A stretch of 64,000 nucleotides of DNA from Mycobacterium sp. 852014-50255_SCH5639931 (GCF_001665605.1 NZ_LZSV01000017.1:248001-312000), one strand, 5' to 3'; positions 30,389 through 40,282 are shown, numbered from the stretch's first letter. Made by a program: numbers and translations. Notes: generated by a model from the letters alone, not told the origin.

Positions 30389-31237
30389 ATGGCGCAACCG
30401 GCTCGGATGGTTCGGCAGCGCGCGGGGGTGCCGGTCTACGCATACCGGACCGATCCCGACACCCCCCCGGTCACGGTGGTGCGGTCCGGCCCGGAGGATT
30501 TTGTCGACCGCGGTCGCCACATCCACGACTTCCCGGCGCTGTGGTACCTGCCCGCGCCCGGGCTTGTCTACGTGGCAGCCGCGGGGCGGGTGCTCGATCC
30601 CGCGCAGTTGGCCGATCGCGACGCCGGTATCGCTGTCTTCTTCGACCCCGCGGCCCTGGGCGAGGACGGGCGATCGCCGTGGCCGGCGTGGCGGGCGCAC
30701 CCGCTGCTGTTCCCGTTCCTGCACGGGCACGCCGGCGGGATTTTGCGGCTGGAGGTGCCCGCGGCGCGACGGCCGGTCTGGGACGCGGCGATCGGGTCGA
30801 TCGAAGCCGAGCTGCTCGCACGGCAGGACGGCTATCGGCAGGCCACCTTGGCACATCTGACGCTGTTGCTGATCGACCTCGCGCGGCTGGCGGGCCCGGT
30901 GGTGGCCGAGCTGCGCCGCGCGGGCGAGCCGCTGCTGGCCGAGGTGTTCGAGGTGATCGACCGCCGGCACGCCGAGGCATTGTCGCTGCGCGACGTCGCG
31001 GGCGAACTTGGCGTGACGTCCGGGCACCTGACCACCGTGGTGCGGCGCCGCACCGGGCGCACCGTCGGAGAGTGGATCACCGAACGCCGGATGGCCGAGG
31101 CCCGCGGGCTGCTGGCCGATACGGATCTGCCGGTCGCCGAGGTCGCCAGGCGGGTGGGGATCGCCGATCCCGGCTATTTCAGCCGGCTGTTCGGCCGGAC
31201 CCACGGGCTCTCGCCCCGCGGGTGGCGACGCCGCTGA
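30389..31237 (+). CDS. AraC family transcriptional regulator
   Basis: 282 residues. The N-terminal ~150 residues form a cupin-like sensor (RHIHDFPALWYLPAPGLVYV). The C-terminal ~95 residues hold both AraC helix-turn-helix motifs: LSLRDVAGELGVTSGHLTTV and LPVAEVARRVGIADPGYFSR, ending LFGRTHGLSPRGWRRR. Divergent from the UbiE-like methyltransferase, its likely target. Confidence 0.88.
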   Translation: MAQPARMVRQRAGVPVYAYRTDPDTPPVTVVRSGPEDFVDRGRHIHDFPALWYLPAPGLVYVAAAGRVLDPAQLADRDAGIAVFFDPAALGEDGRSPWPAWRAHPLLFPFLHGHAGGILRLEVPAARRPVWDAAIGSIEAELLARQDGYRQATLAHLTLLLIDLARLAGPVVAELRRAGEPLLAEVFEVIDRRHAEALSLRDVAGELGVTSGHLTTVVRRRTGRTVGEWITERRMAEARGLLADTDLPVAEVARRVGIADPGYFSRLFGRTHGLSPRGWRRR

Positions 31238-31308
31238 CGAGGCGTCCCGGTCCTGTCGAGCGGTCACTGGCGGGGCCCCGAATCCCTTCGCCACCGTTGA
31301 CGAGCGCG

Positions 31309-31340
31309 TCGAACGTTGTTCTAATCAGAACATTGTTCGA
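31309..31340. promoter_or_regulatory. Composite TetR operator upstream of the TetR-P450 pair
   Basis: A 32-bp inverted repeat: TCGAACGTTGTTCT, AATC, AGAACATTGTTCGA, with 12 of 14 arm positions matching. It also contains two 11-bp palindromes GAACRTTGTTC (31311-31321, 31328-31338) spaced 17 bp. It ends nine bases before the TetR start codon, so bound repressor would block transcription or initiation. Confidence 0.7.
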
Positions 31341-31349
31341 AAGGCCCGG

Positions 31350-31937
31350 ATGGGAGAATGCGTGCAGATTTCATCAGGTGCGCCGGTGTTGCGGCACGGA
31401 GCGCTCGACCGGGCGCACTTGACCAAGCACCTGTTGCAATTGGCCAAGCGTGTCGGCGTCAACCGGGTCACGATGCGCGAGCTGGCCGCTGAGGCGGGCA
31501 CGGCCGCCTCGTCGGTGTACTACCACGTCCGTGACAAGCGCGAATTGCTCGATCTGCTCATCGAATCCGTGCTCGCCCAGATCGAGGTGCCGCAGGAGGG
31601 CGACTGGGAGTCACGGTTGATCGCGCTCTACACGAATGCGTGGAAGGAGCTGGTCGAGGTGCCCGGGATCACCGTCCTGCTGCTGGAACATCCGCACACG
31701 GCGGCAGCCACCGAGATGGACCGCGCCTCTCGCGGAATCCTGCACGAATCCGGTTTGAACGCGGAACATTTCGATGCGGCACACGCCACGCTCTATGTCC
31801 ACCTGTTGGGGGCAGTGCAGCTCGAGCAAATCCGTCACGCCGGTGCCGGGGCACACGGTCCAAGTGACGAAGCGTTTGCGTACGGGTTGCGGTTGATATT
31901 GGGCGGTCTGCGAAGCGAAATCGGGGGTGGTGCATGA
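31350..31937 (+). CDS. TetR family regulator of the adjacent P450
   Basis: 195 residues. The HTH segment is VTMRELAAEAGTAASSVYYHVRDKRELL, and the C-terminal part resembles the TetR_C class-2 ligand domain. The ATG follows directly after the composite operator, and the TGA overlaps the P450 start by four bases, so regulator and enzyme form an autoregulated two-gene operon. Confidence 0.87.
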   Translation: MGECVQISSGAPVLRHGALDRAHLTKHLLQLAKRVGVNRVTMRELAAEAGTAASSVYYHVRDKRELLDLLIESVLAQIEVPQEGDWESRLIALYTNAWKELVEVPGITVLLLEHPHTAAATEMDRASRGILHESGLNAEHFDAAHATLYVHLLGAVQLEQIRHAGAGAHGPSDEAFAYGLRLILGGLRSEIGGGA

Positions 31938-33163
31938 TGAGCGACACGACGATCGACCTCGCCGAGCCGGCGATCTGGTCATCGCGCTTTCCCGACGATC
32001 TGTTCGCCGAACTGCGCGCCCATACGCCGGTGTTTCATCAGCGGCTCACCGAGGAGGTGAGATCGGCCGTCGGCCGCGAATTCTGGGTGTGTACCAAGCA
32101 CGCCGACGTGGCACGGGTGCATCGCGACTACGAGACGTTCACCGCGACACGCGGACCGCTGATCCAGGACGTAGCACTGTTCGACGCTTACCCGGCGATC
32201 GTGAGTCTGGACCCGCCGGATCACACCGTCCGCCGCCGGCTCATCACGCGTGCCTTCACTCCGCGCGCGGTCGCCAAGTTGGAAGACGGAATTCGCAGTC
32301 GGGCCAAAGAGATGGCCGGGGCACTGCGGGAGTCCGGAGGTGGCGAGTTCGTCGACCTGGCCGCCGGATTGCCCATATCGGTGATCGGCGACATCGTGGG
32401 GATCCCCGAATCCGACCGCCCGCATGTTTTCGGTTTGATCGATCGAGTTCTGAAGACCGCTGGTGCGCAGATGTCCCTCCCCGAGGGGGACGATCTGTTG
32501 CCCTTCGTGGAGCTGTTCGAATACGCAAGCTCGCTGACGGCGCACAAACGCGAACATCCCGTGGACGACATCTGGAGTGCGCTGTGCACCACGGAAGTCA
32601 CGGAAGAATCCGGAAAGCGCTTCCTGCTGCCCTCCAACGAGTTGGAGATCTTCTTCTTCATCCTCGGGCTGGCGGGTGCCGATACGACACGAAACGCGTT
32701 GTGCGACGGGATTCGTGCTTTCGTCGACAACCCCGACCAGATGGCGATCTATCGTTGTGACCCCGGTGCGCGCGCCACGGCGGTCGAGGAGGTGATCCGC
32801 TACTCCACGCCCATCATGTTCTGGGTACGCGGAGCGACCAAGGACGTCCACCTCGGCGACGTTCTGATCCCGGCGGGTGCGCGCGTGGTGACGATGTTGC
32901 GATCGGCCAATCGCGACGAGGACGTCTTCGAGGATCCGTACAGGTTTGACATTCGCCGTAATCCCAATCCGCACCAGTCGTTTGGCGGTGGCGGCGCCCA
33001 TCACTGCCTGGGGGCCATGCTGGCCCGAGCGGAAGTCCGGGCCGCCCTGGACGAGATCTTGTTGAACACCGACCTGATCGAGGTCGGCGAGCCGACCATG
33101 GTGCTTCCCGACCTGACGAACAACATGACGGTGTATGAATCGCTGCGGGTCCGCTTTAGCTAG
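31934..33163 (+). CDS. Cytochrome P450
   Basis: 409 residues, soluble bacterial class I type. The I-helix oxygen motif AGADTT is at 247-252, the K-helix E-x-x-R at Glu286-Arg289, and the haem loop FGGGGAHHCLG has the axial Cys358. LDPPDHTVRRRLITRAFTP matches the usual C-helix. It needs ferredoxin and reductase partners, which are not in the window. The substrate is unknown; TetR pairing suggests a catabolic or detoxifying role. Confidence 0.93.
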   Translation: MMSDTTIDLAEPAIWSSRFPDDLFAELRAHTPVFHQRLTEEVRSAVGREFWVCTKHADVARVHRDYETFTATRGPLIQDVALFDAYPAIVSLDPPDHTVRRRLITRAFTPRAVAKLEDGIRSRAKEMAGALRESGGGEFVDLAAGLPISVIGDIVGIPESDRPHVFGLIDRVLKTAGAQMSLPEGDDLLPFVELFEYASSLTAHKREHPVDDIWSALCTTEVTEESGKRFLLPSNELEIFFFILGLAGADTTRNALCDGIRAFVDNPDQMAIYRCDPGARATAVEEVIRYSTPIMFWVRGATKDVHLGDVLIPAGARVVTMLRSANRDEDVFEDPYRFDIRRNPNPHQSFGGGGAHHCLGAMLARAEVRAALDEILLNTDLIEVGEPTMVLPDLTNNMTVYESLRVRFS

Positions 33164-34081
33164 TCAGAGGGATTCGATGTCCAGCCAGCGGTCGACGTCG
33201 AATCGGTCCTCGGCGGCGAGGATCGTCGCACCACCGCGTCCAGGGTAGTGCGCGGGAATCACGGCGGCCTTCGCCTGGACTGCCTCGGTGAAGATCCGGC
33301 GGCGGGTCACCGCGGCGGCCGGCGCGTCGAGGTCGAAGGCGCAGGGGTCGGCGGGTCTTCGGAGTTGCAGCGGGCTGTGCGTGAGATCGCCGACGAAGAC
33401 GGCCGGCTGACCCGCATCCAGCCACAGCACCGAGGAGCCTGGCGTGTGCCCGGGGGCGGGCCGCAGCCGCAGCGACGGGCTGACCTGGTAATCGTCCGAC
33501 CATTGGACGAGCTGTCCCGCCGCCGCGATCGGTGCGACGCTGTCCGCGAACACGAGCTGGTCGCCGCGCTGCTGCGCCGCTTCCTCCTCGCTGCGCGGCG
33601 ATCGCCTCGCCGCGGGCCCATCGGGTGCGAAGTGCTGGTAGTCGGCGGCCGGCACCACGTATCGGGCGTTGGGAAACGTCGGCACCCAGGAATCGTTGTC
33701 CAGCATGGTGTTCCACCCGACATGGTCGGAGTGGACGTGGGTGTTGACCACCACGTCCACGGCGGCGCGGTCGACGCCCGCGGACCGCAGGGCGGCCAGG
33801 AATCCGGTGTTGAGGTGGTCCAGGGGTGGCATGTGCGGGCGTTGGCGGTCGTTGCCGACACCGGTGTCCACGACGACGGTCAACCCGTCGACCTCGATGA
33901 CCCAGCTTTGGATCGCGATGTGCCACTGATCGATGGATGGGTCGAAGAAGTCCGGCACCAGCAGGTCGGCGTTGTCTTGCCAGCCGGACGGCGGTGTTTG
34001 CGCGAAAAGGCGTGTCGTCAGGTCGAATTGGAGTTCGAGGACCCGCGCCACGCGCGCGTGGCCGAACCGGACCGGGCGCAT
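33164..34081 (-). CDS. MBL-fold metallo-hydrolase
   Basis: 305 residues from the ATG at 34081, which overlaps the aldolase stop (TGATG). The zinc motif is H-V-H-S-D-H in VNTHVHSDHVGWN; later ligands are in PAPGHTPGSS and VGDLTHSPL, and PAHYPGRGG supplies the last His. The family covers lactonases, phosphonate and thioester hydrolases. Third gene of the serA2-fucA operon, so a sugar-acid lactone or ester is a reasonable but untested guess. Confidence 0.83.
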   Translation of the reverse strand: MRPVRFGHARVARVLELQFDLTTRLFAQTPPSGWQDNADLLVPDFFDPSIDQWHIAIQSWVIEVDGLTVVVDTGVGNDRQRPHMPPLDHLNTGFLAALRSAGVDRAAVDVVVNTHVHSDHVGWNTMLDNDSWVPTFPNARYVVPAADYQHFAPDGPAARRSPRSEEEAAQQRGDQLVFADSVAPIAAAGQLVQWSDDYQVSPSLRLRPAPGHTPGSSVLWLDAGQPAVFVGDLTHSPLQLRRPADPCAFDLDAPAAAVTRRRIFTEAVQAKAAVIPAHYPGRGGATILAAEDRFDVDRWLDIESL

Positions 34082-34743
34082 CAGGCGTTCGCGCGCAGGT
34101 AGCCGTATACGCCGGCGAAGTTGCGGTTGACGTCCTCGGGGATGGGCACCGGGCCGCCGAGTGCCCGTGCGCCCCAAACGATTTGGGCGGTGCGCTCCAC
34201 CAGGGCGGTGATGTGCAGCACCTTGTCCGGTCGTGGCCCCACGGCCACCAGGCCGTGGTTGGCGATCAACGCGGCGCCCCGGCCGTCGAGCGCCTTGACG
34301 GCGTTGGCGCCGACGTCGGGGGTGCCGGAGGCGGCGTACTCGGTGCAGCGGACGTCCCCGCCGCAGTACACCGCGAACTCATCGATGCACGCCGGAATCG
34401 ATTGGTGCGCAATGGCGAACATGGTCGCCCACACCGGGTGGCTGTGAATGACGCTGCCGATGTCGTCGAACGCGCGGTAGCAGGCCAGGTGCAGCTGCAT
34501 CTCCGAGGACGGCGAGCGGCCGTCCGCGGCGTGCAGCACGGCGCCGTCCGGGTCTATGAGCACGAGGTCGTCGAGCTGCATGTCGCGGTAGTCGACCGAC
34601 GACGGGGTGATGACGATGTTGCCGTCGGAACGCCGCGCGGAGATGTTGCCCGCGGTTCCCTCGACCAGGCCCCGGCGCAGCATGTCCTTGGCCGCGTCGA
34701 GCACCGCCGTTTCGGGGTGGGCCACCGATTTCACGGACGTCAT
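34081..34743 (-). CDS. fucA: Class II aldolase / L-fuculose-phosphate aldolase-like
   Basis: 220 residues. Active-site marks of class II aldolase/adducin proteins: GTAGNISAR for phosphate, the catalytic Glu in SPSSEMQLHL, the zinc pair HSHP and the third zinc His in LIANHGLVAVG. It equals Rv0727c in M. tuberculosis by position. Likely cleaves a phosphorylated deoxysugar made by the nearby XylB-type kinase. Overlaps serA2 by four bases. Confidence 0.88.
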   Translation of the reverse strand: MTSVKSVAHPETAVLDAAKDMLRRGLVEGTAGNISARRSDGNIVITPSSVDYRDMQLDDLVLIDPDGAVLHAADGRSPSSEMQLHLACYRAFDDIGSVIHSHPVWATMFAIAHQSIPACIDEFAVYCGGDVRCTEYAASGTPDVGANAVKALDGRGAALIANHGLVAVGPRPDKVLHITALVERTAQIVWGARALGGPVPIPEDVNRNFAGVYGYLRANA

Positions 34744-35720
34744 GGGCCGAGCACCTCCGGGTTGACGATGTGGGCGGGCATCCCGCCGGCCAGCAGCGCT
34801 TCCAGGTCGTCGGCCACCATCTGCGCCTGCCGAGCCTCAGTGTTCCACGTGGCGCCGCCGATGTGAGGCGTCAGCACGACATTGGGCATGCCGACCAGCG
34901 GGTGGTCGGTGGGCAGCCATTCGCCGACGAAGTGGTCCAGGCCGGCGGCGGACACCTTGCCGTCGCGCAGCGCGTCGACGAGCGCGTCGGTGTCGTGCAG
35001 CTGGGCGCGGGCGGTGTTGAGGAAGACCACGCCGTCACGCATGGCGGCGAACTGCGGGGCCCCGATCATGCCGACCGTGTCGTCGGTGACGGGCGCGTGC
35101 AGGGAGACGACGTCGGCCTCGCCCAGCAGCTCGTCCAGGCCGTGCCGGGCGTCGTCGTTGTAGGGGTCGTGGGCGATGACCCGCAGGCCCAGCCCGGACA
35201 GCCGCCATGCGGTGGCGCGGCCGACGGCGCCGAGGCCCACCAGACCGGCGGTGCGCCCGGCGACCTCCCAGGCGCGGAACCGCTGATAGGGGATGCTGCC
35301 ATCGCGAAAGATGTTGCCGCTGCGGACATCCGCGTCGGCGGGCAGGAGCTGGCGGGTGACGGCCAGCAGCAGCGCCACCGTCATCTCGGCGACCGCGTCG
35401 GCGTTGCGGCCCGGGGTGTTCAGCACCGGGACCCCGGCCGCGGTGGCCCCCGCGATGTCGACGTTGTTGGGGTCGCCGCGGGTCGAGGCGATCACCCGCA
35501 GGCCCAAGTCGAACACCGGCCCGCCGACCGAGTCGCTTTCCACCACAACGACATCGGCGGCCTCGGCGGTGATGCGTTCGGCCAGTTGTTCGGCACTGTA
35601 GATCCGCAGCGGGGTCTGCTCGATCCACGGGTCGTACACCACGTCGGCCAGCTGCTTCAGCTTGGCGAAGCCCGGTCCCCGCAGCGGGGCCGTCACCAAC
35701 GCGCGCGGTCTTGACGTCAC
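34740..35720 (-). CDS. serA2: D-isomer-specific 2-hydroxyacid dehydrogenase
   Basis: 326 residues from the GTG at 35720, the length of Rv0728c as I recall it. The NAD domain contains GLVGLGAVGRATAWRL and the active site includes NTARAQLHDTDAL and LTPHIGGATWNTEA (catalytic His). It lacks the ACT domain of true phosphoglycerate dehydrogenases, so serine synthesis is unlikely; oxidation of a sugar-derived hydroxyacid fits the operon better. Divergent from xylB with a 30-bp gap. Confidence 0.87.
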   Translation of the reverse strand: MTSRPRALVTAPLRGPGFAKLKQLADVVYDPWIEQTPLRIYSAEQLAERITAEAADVVVVESDSVGGPVFDLGLRVIASTRGDPNNVDIAGATAAGVPVLNTPGRNADAVAEMTVALLLAVTRQLLPADADVRSGNIFRDGSIPYQRFRAWEVAGRTAGLVGLGAVGRATAWRLSGLGLRVIAHDPYNDDARHGLDELLGEADVVSLHAPVTDDTVGMIGAPQFAAMRDGVVFLNTARAQLHDTDALVDALRDGKVSAAGLDHFVGEWLPTDHPLVGMPNVVLTPHIGGATWNTEARQAQMVADDLEALLAGGMPAHIVNPEVLGP

Positions 35721-35750
35721 GAACCCCAATGCTGGCGTACGGTGACGCCC

Positions 35751-37112
35751 GTGTCACGTGAAGTCATCACAATTGGCATCGACGTCGGCAGCACCGCGGT
35801 CAAAGCCGTCGCCGCGGACGCCGACGGCCGGGTGACGGCGCGGGCGCGGATCCCGCACCAGCTACGGGTGCCGGCGCCCGGCCGGCTCGAGCACGACGCC
35901 GGCGAGGCGTGGCGGCGGGGGCCGGTGGCGGCGCTGAACCAGCTGAACCCCGGGCCGAACGTCCGCGCGGTGGCCGTATCGGCGATGGTGCCGTCGCTGA
36001 CGGCCGTCGACGCCGCGGGCGTGCCGACGACGCCGGGACTGTTGTATGGCGACGAACGGGGCCGAACACCGGAACAATCGGTGCAGCCGCTGCCGGCCCT
36101 GGGCGAGGCCGCCGAGTTCCTGCGCTGGACGGCGGCGCAGGCGCCGGACGCGGCCGGGTACTGGCCGGCGCCGGCGGTGGCCAACCACGCCCTTGCGGGC
36201 GAGGCGGTGATCGACTTCGCCACCGCCGCGACCGCGTACCCGCTGTTCGACGGGACGGGCTGGAACCCCGAGGCGTGCGCCGAGCGCGGCGCGCGGCCCG
36301 AGCAGATGCCGCGGGTGGAGAGCATGGGGGCCGCCGTGGGGCAGGTGCACGGCAGCGGCGCCGCGCTGGGAATCGGCGCGATCGACGCGTTGTGCGAGCA
36401 GATCGTTGCCGGCGCCGACCGCGACGGCGACGTGCTGGTGCTGTGCGGCACCACCTTGATCGTGTGGACCACCATCCCCGAGGCCCGGCAGGTGCCGGGC
36501 CTGTGGACCATCCCCCATACCGCTGCGGGCAAGAGCCAGATCGGTGGGGCGAGCAATGCTGGCGGGCTGTTCCTCGGCTGGGTGGACCGCGTCGTCGCAT
36601 CCGGCGACCCGGCCGCCGCGCAGCCCGGGCGGGTGCCGGTGTGGTCGCCCTACATTCGCGGGGAGCGCACCCCGTTCCATGACCCGGATCGCCGGGCCGT
36701 GCTCGACGCGCTGGACCTCACCCACGACGCGGCCGCGCTGCGCCGGGCCGCCTACGAGGCGTCGGGCTTCGTGGTCCGTCAGCTCATCGAGCTGAGCGGG
36801 GCGCCGGTGGCACGGATCGTCGCCACGGGCGGCGGCACCCGGGTCGGACCGTGGATGCAGGCCATCGCCGACGCCACCGGGCGGCCGGTGGAGGTGTCGG
36901 CGGTGCCCGAGGGGGCGGCGCTGGGCGCGGCCTTCCTCGGGCGCATGGCGGCCGGCCTGGAAACCTCGATCGCCGACGCCGCCCGCTGGGTCTCCACCGA
37001 ACGGGTCGTCGAACCCGATGCCGCCTGGGCCGCCGCGGTCGAGGACCGCTACCAGCGGTTCCTGGAGCTGGGAAACCGGGGATGTAGCGCGCTCCCTCCG
37101 GCGGCGTTCTAG
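35751..37112 (+). CDS. xylB: FGGY-family carbohydrate kinase
   Basis: 453 residues from the GTG at 35751; a GTG at 35742 adds three residues. Phosphate-1 motif ITIGIDVGSTAVKAVAAD, the second phosphate motif VLCGTTLIVWTT and the adenosine motif ATGGGTRVGPWMQ define a FGGY sugar kinase; GGASNAGGLFLGWVDR is also typical. Matches Rv0729. With the divergent aldolase and dehydrogenase it would form a small pentose or deoxysugar pathway. Confidence 0.88.
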   Translation: MSREVITIGIDVGSTAVKAVAADADGRVTARARIPHQLRVPAPGRLEHDAGEAWRRGPVAALNQLNPGPNVRAVAVSAMVPSLTAVDAAGVPTTPGLLYGDERGRTPEQSVQPLPALGEAAEFLRWTAAQAPDAAGYWPAPAVANHALAGEAVIDFATAATAYPLFDGTGWNPEACAERGARPEQMPRVESMGAAVGQVHGSGAALGIGAIDALCEQIVAGADRDGDVLVLCGTTLIVWTTIPEARQVPGLWTIPHTAAGKSQIGGASNAGGLFLGWVDRVVASGDPAAAQPGRVPVWSPYIRGERTPFHDPDRRAVLDALDLTHDAAALRRAAYEASGFVVRQLIELSGAPVARIVATGGGTRVGPWMQAIADATGRPVEVSAVPEGAALGAAFLGRMAAGLETSIADAARWVSTERVVEPDAAWAAAVEDRYQRFLELGNRGCSALPPAAF

Positions 37113-37121
37113 GCTGGTGCA

Positions 37122-37787
37122 ATGACCGACCACGATCGCAAAGCCGCCCGTCGCGAGATTGCCGATGCCCTGCTGAAAGCTCTTGAACGGCGCCATGAAA
37201 TCGCCGACGTCGTGGTGGAGTCCGAGAACAAGGCGGCCGCGGTCGAGGCGATCGTCCGACTGCTCGACACCTCCCACGTGGCCGCCGAAGCGGTGATGGG
37301 GATGTCGTTCGATCAGCTCACCATCGACTCGCGCCGCAAGATCCTGTCCGAGCTCGAGGACCTCAACAAACAGCTCAGCTTCACCCTCGGCGAGCGTCCG
37401 GCCAGCTTGGGCGAGACCCTGGAGCTGCGGCCCTTCTCGGCGGAAAACGACCGCGACATCTTCGCCGCCCGCACCGAGGACATGGGTGCCGCCGGGGACG
37501 GGTCCGGCGGCCCGGCCGGCAACCTCGACGACGAGATCGGCGCGGCGCTCGGGCGCCTCGACGACGAGGAGGCGGCGTGGTTCGTGGCCGTCGATTGCGG
37601 GGAGAAGGTCGGGATGGTGTTCGGCGAGCTGCTCGGGGGCGAGGTCAACGTGCGCATCTGGATCCACCCGGAGCACCGCAAGAAGGGTTACGGCACGGCC
37701 GCCCTGCGCAAATCGCGCACCGAGATGGCCTGGTGCTTCCCCGCCGTGCCGATGGTGGTGCGCGCGCCGTCCGCCAGGCCCGCCTGA
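37122..37787 (+). CDS. GNAT acetyltransferase with GyrA-like N-terminal segment
   Basis: 221 residues. Residues ~10-80 (ALLKALERRHEIADVVV through MSFDQLTIDSRRKILSELED) resemble the coiled-coil gate region of GyrA/ParC, where the same LLKAL...QLT...KI pattern occurs. Residues ~95-200 form a GNAT domain with the acetyl-CoA loop HPEHRKKGYGTAAL. Corresponds to Rv0730 by position. The combination of a dimerisation helix pair with GNAT is unusual. Nine bases after xylB, so probably cotranscribed; substrate unknown. Confidence 0.75.
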   Translation: MTDHDRKAARREIADALLKALERRHEIADVVVESENKAAAVEAIVRLLDTSHVAAEAVMGMSFDQLTIDSRRKILSELEDLNKQLSFTLGERPASLGETLELRPFSAENDRDIFAARTEDMGAAGDGSGGPAGNLDDEIGAALGRLDDEEAAWFVAVDCGEKVGMVFGELLGGEVNVRIWIHPEHRKKGYGTAALRKSRTEMAWCFPAVPMVVRAPSARPA

Positions 37788-37829
37788 GCTACGGCAAAGC
37801 CGCTGGCGGCGTAGGGCTTTCGCGGGCGC

Positions 37830-38735
37830 CTAGCTCAACGTCGCCGTGACGGCGACGATGTTGCGCAGCTGGGACATCTCGTCGTCCGGGAAGACGAGGC
37901 CGTAGTCGGCGAAGTACTCGCGCCGCTCCCGGGTGCTCACCCGCCAACCGCGGCCGGTCAGGTACTCCACGACGTTGCTGCGCTCCCCGTCGAAGAACAG
38001 CCCCGACAGGTCGATGTCGCATCCCAGGTTTGCCCACCGCTCGTTGAACTGCCGCGCGCGTTCGCTCATCGTCCGGCCGGAGTCGCCGTGGAATTCGGTG
38101 GCCAGCTTGCTCCCGGGCGCGCTGAGCTCGGTGATGTTGTCGAAGAGCCGGTCCTGGGCTTCGGGCGGCAGGTACATGAGCAGCCCCTCGGCGCTCCACG
38201 ACGTCGGTTGCGCCGGGTCGAAACCGCTGCGCCGCAACGCTTCCGGCCAATCGTCGCGCAGATCGACACTCACGGTGCGCCGCTCGGCGGTCGGGGAGGC
38301 GCCCAGATCGGTCATGGCGGCGGTCTTGAACTCGACGACCTTGGGCTGATCCACCTCGTAGACGACGCTCCCGGGCGGCCAGCTCAGCCGGTACGCGCGA
38401 GCGTCGAGGCCGGCGGCCAGGATCACCGACTGGCGGATCCCGTCCCGGGCGGCGTTGAGAAAGAAGTCATCGAAGAAGCGCGTGCGCACCGCGATCGAAT
38501 CCGTTTCCAGCTGCAGATCCCGTTCGCCGTCCTCCGCATCCGTGGGAGCGACTTCACCGTCGACCAGTTGGCGGAAGAATTCCAGGCCGACAGCTCGCAC
38601 CAGCGGCGCCGCGAACGGGTCGTCGATGATCGGGTCGGTGCCCTCGCTGGCCAGCGCGCGGGCCGCGGCGACCATCGTGGCCGTGGCGCCGACACTGGAG
38701 GCCAAGTCCCAACTGTCTTGGTCAGTGCGTGTCAT
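37830..38735 (-). CDS. SAM-dependent methyltransferase, LCM family (4 of 4)
   Basis: 301 residues from the ATG at 38735, which has GGGGAG just upstream; an ATG at 38747 is possible. [39 protein letters not shown] and [20 protein letters not shown] show it is a paralogue of the three copies at 25.7-28.5 kb. Equivalent to Rv0731c. Its upstream TTGCTAAGTAAAT resembles the AT-rich patch before copy 3. Confidence 0.88.
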   Translation of the reverse strand: MTRTDQDSWDLASSVGATATMVAAARALASEGTDPIIDDPFAAPLVRAVGLEFFRQLVDGEVAPTDAEDGERDLQLETDSIAVRTRFFDDFFLNAARDGIRQSVILAAGLDARAYRLSWPPGSVVYEVDQPKVVEFKTAAMTDLGASPTAERRTVSVDLRDDWPEALRRSGFDPAQPTSWSAEGLLMYLPPEAQDRLFDNITELSAPGSKLATEFHGDSGRTMSERARQFNERWANLGCDIDLSGLFFDGERSNVVEYLTGRGWRVSTRERREYFADYGLVFPDDEMSQLRNIVAVTATLS

Positions 38736-38956
38736 GCTGCTCCCCATTTACTTAGCAAATGCAACGAACGAAGAGCACTCTACGCCCCACGGCTTGCGGC
38801 TCCCTGTGCTTTTTATGGGTCGTCGTTGACGGCCCTGGACGGAGCTGCCCAGACCAGCTGTTAGTCTCGTACACGGTTTGACGCGCGACGCCGTACGTCC
38901 TGGCCTGCGGGTGTTGGGCGCGTAATGCAGGAGACCCCCGGCTCGCAGGAGGAAGA

Positions 38957-40282
38957 GTGCTTTCGGCTTTCATCTCATCGCTGCGGACAGTCGACCTGAG
39001 ACGGAAGATCCTCTTCACGCTGGGAATCGTCGTTCTCTATCGGCTGGGCGCTGCTTTGCCGTCCCCTGGCGTCAATTTCCCGAACGTCCAGCAGTGCATC
39101 AAGGAGGCCAGCGGCGGCGCGGCCGGACAGATCTATTCGCTGATCAACCTGTTCTCCGGTGGTGCGCTGCTGAAGCTGACGGTGTTCGCGGTCGGGGTGA
39201 TGCCCTACATCACCGCCAGCATCATCGTGCAGCTGCTCACGGTGGTCATCCCGCGGTTCGAGGAACTGCGCAAGGAAGGCCAGTCCGGCCAGGCCAAGAT
39301 GACGCAGTACACCCGCTATCTGGCCATCGCGCTGGCGGTCCTGCAGGCAACCAGCATCGTGGCGCTGGCGGCCAACGGCGGGTTGCTACAGGGCTGCTCG
39401 CTGGACATCATCGCCGACCAGAGCATCTTCACGCTGGTCGTCATCGTGATGGTGATGACGGCCGGCGCGGCGCTGGTCATGTGGATGGGCGAGCTGATCA
39501 CCGAGCGGGGCATCGGCAACGGCATGTCGTTGCTGATCTTCGTCGGCATCGCGGCGCGCATCCCGTCCGAGGGCAAGACCATCCTGGACAGCCGTGGCGG
39601 GATGATCTTCGCCGCCGTCTGCGTGGCCGCCCTGGTCATCATCGTCGGCGTGGTGTTCGTCGAGCAGGGACAGCGCCGCATCCCGGTGCAATACGCCAAG
39701 CGCATGGTGGGCCGGCGCATGTACGGCGGAACGTCGACCTACCTGCCGCTCAAGGTCAACCAGGCCGGCGTCATCCCCGTCATCTTCGCGTCGTCGCTCA
39801 TCTACATTCCGCACCTGATCACGCAGCTGATCCGCAGCGGCAGCGGTGGAGTGGGCAACAGCTGGTGGGACAAGTTCGTCGGCAGTTACCTGTCCGATCC
39901 CAGCGATCCCATCTACATCAGCATCTATTTCGGACTGATCATTTTCTTCACGTACTTCTACGTGTCCATCACGTTCAACCCCGACGAACGTGCCGACGAG
40001 ATGAAGAAGTTCGGCGGGTTCATTCCGGGCATCCGGCCGGGCAAGCCCACCGCCGACTACCTGCGTTATGTGCTGAGCCGGATTACCCTGCCGGGCTCGA
40101 TCTACCTCGGCGCCATCTCGGTGCTGCCCAACGTGTTCCTGCAAATCGGCAATGGCGGAGCGGTTCAGAATTTGCCGTTCGGCGGTACCGCGGTTTTGAT
40201 CATGATTGGCGTCGGCTTGGATACGGTCAAGCAGATCGAGAGCCAGCTGATGCAGCGCAACTATGAAGGGTTCCTGAAGTGA
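38957..40282 (+). CDS. secY: Protein translocase subunit SecY
   Basis: 441 residues, ten TM helices, the size of mycobacterial SecY1. GTG start preceded by AGGAGGA. Conserved parts include [33 protein letters not shown] and the cytosolic loops with [17 protein letters not shown] that contact SecA and the ribosome. Forms the SecYEG channel. First gene of secY-adk-map, which overlap or nearly touch. The promoter must be in the 200 bp upstream but no clear -35/-10 pair was found. Confidence 0.98.
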   Translation: MLSAFISSLRTVDLRRKILFTLGIVVLYRLGAALPSPGVNFPNVQQCIKEASGGAAGQIYSLINLFSGGALLKLTVFAVGVMPYITASIIVQLLTVVIPRFEELRKEGQSGQAKMTQYTRYLAIALAVLQATSIVALAANGGLLQGCSLDIIADQSIFTLVVIVMVMTAGAALVMWMGELITERGIGNGMSLLIFVGIAARIPSEGKTILDSRGGMIFAAVCVAALVIIVGVVFVEQGQRRIPVQYAKRMVGRRMYGGTSTYLPLKVNQAGVIPVIFASSLIYIPHLITQLIRSGSGGVGNSWWDKFVGSYLSDPSDPIYISIYFGLIIFFTYFYVSITFNPDERADEMKKFGGFIPGIRPGKPTADYLRYVLSRITLPGSIYLGAISVLPNVFLQIGNGGAVQNLPFGGTAVLIMIGVGLDTVKQIESQLMQRNYEGFLK

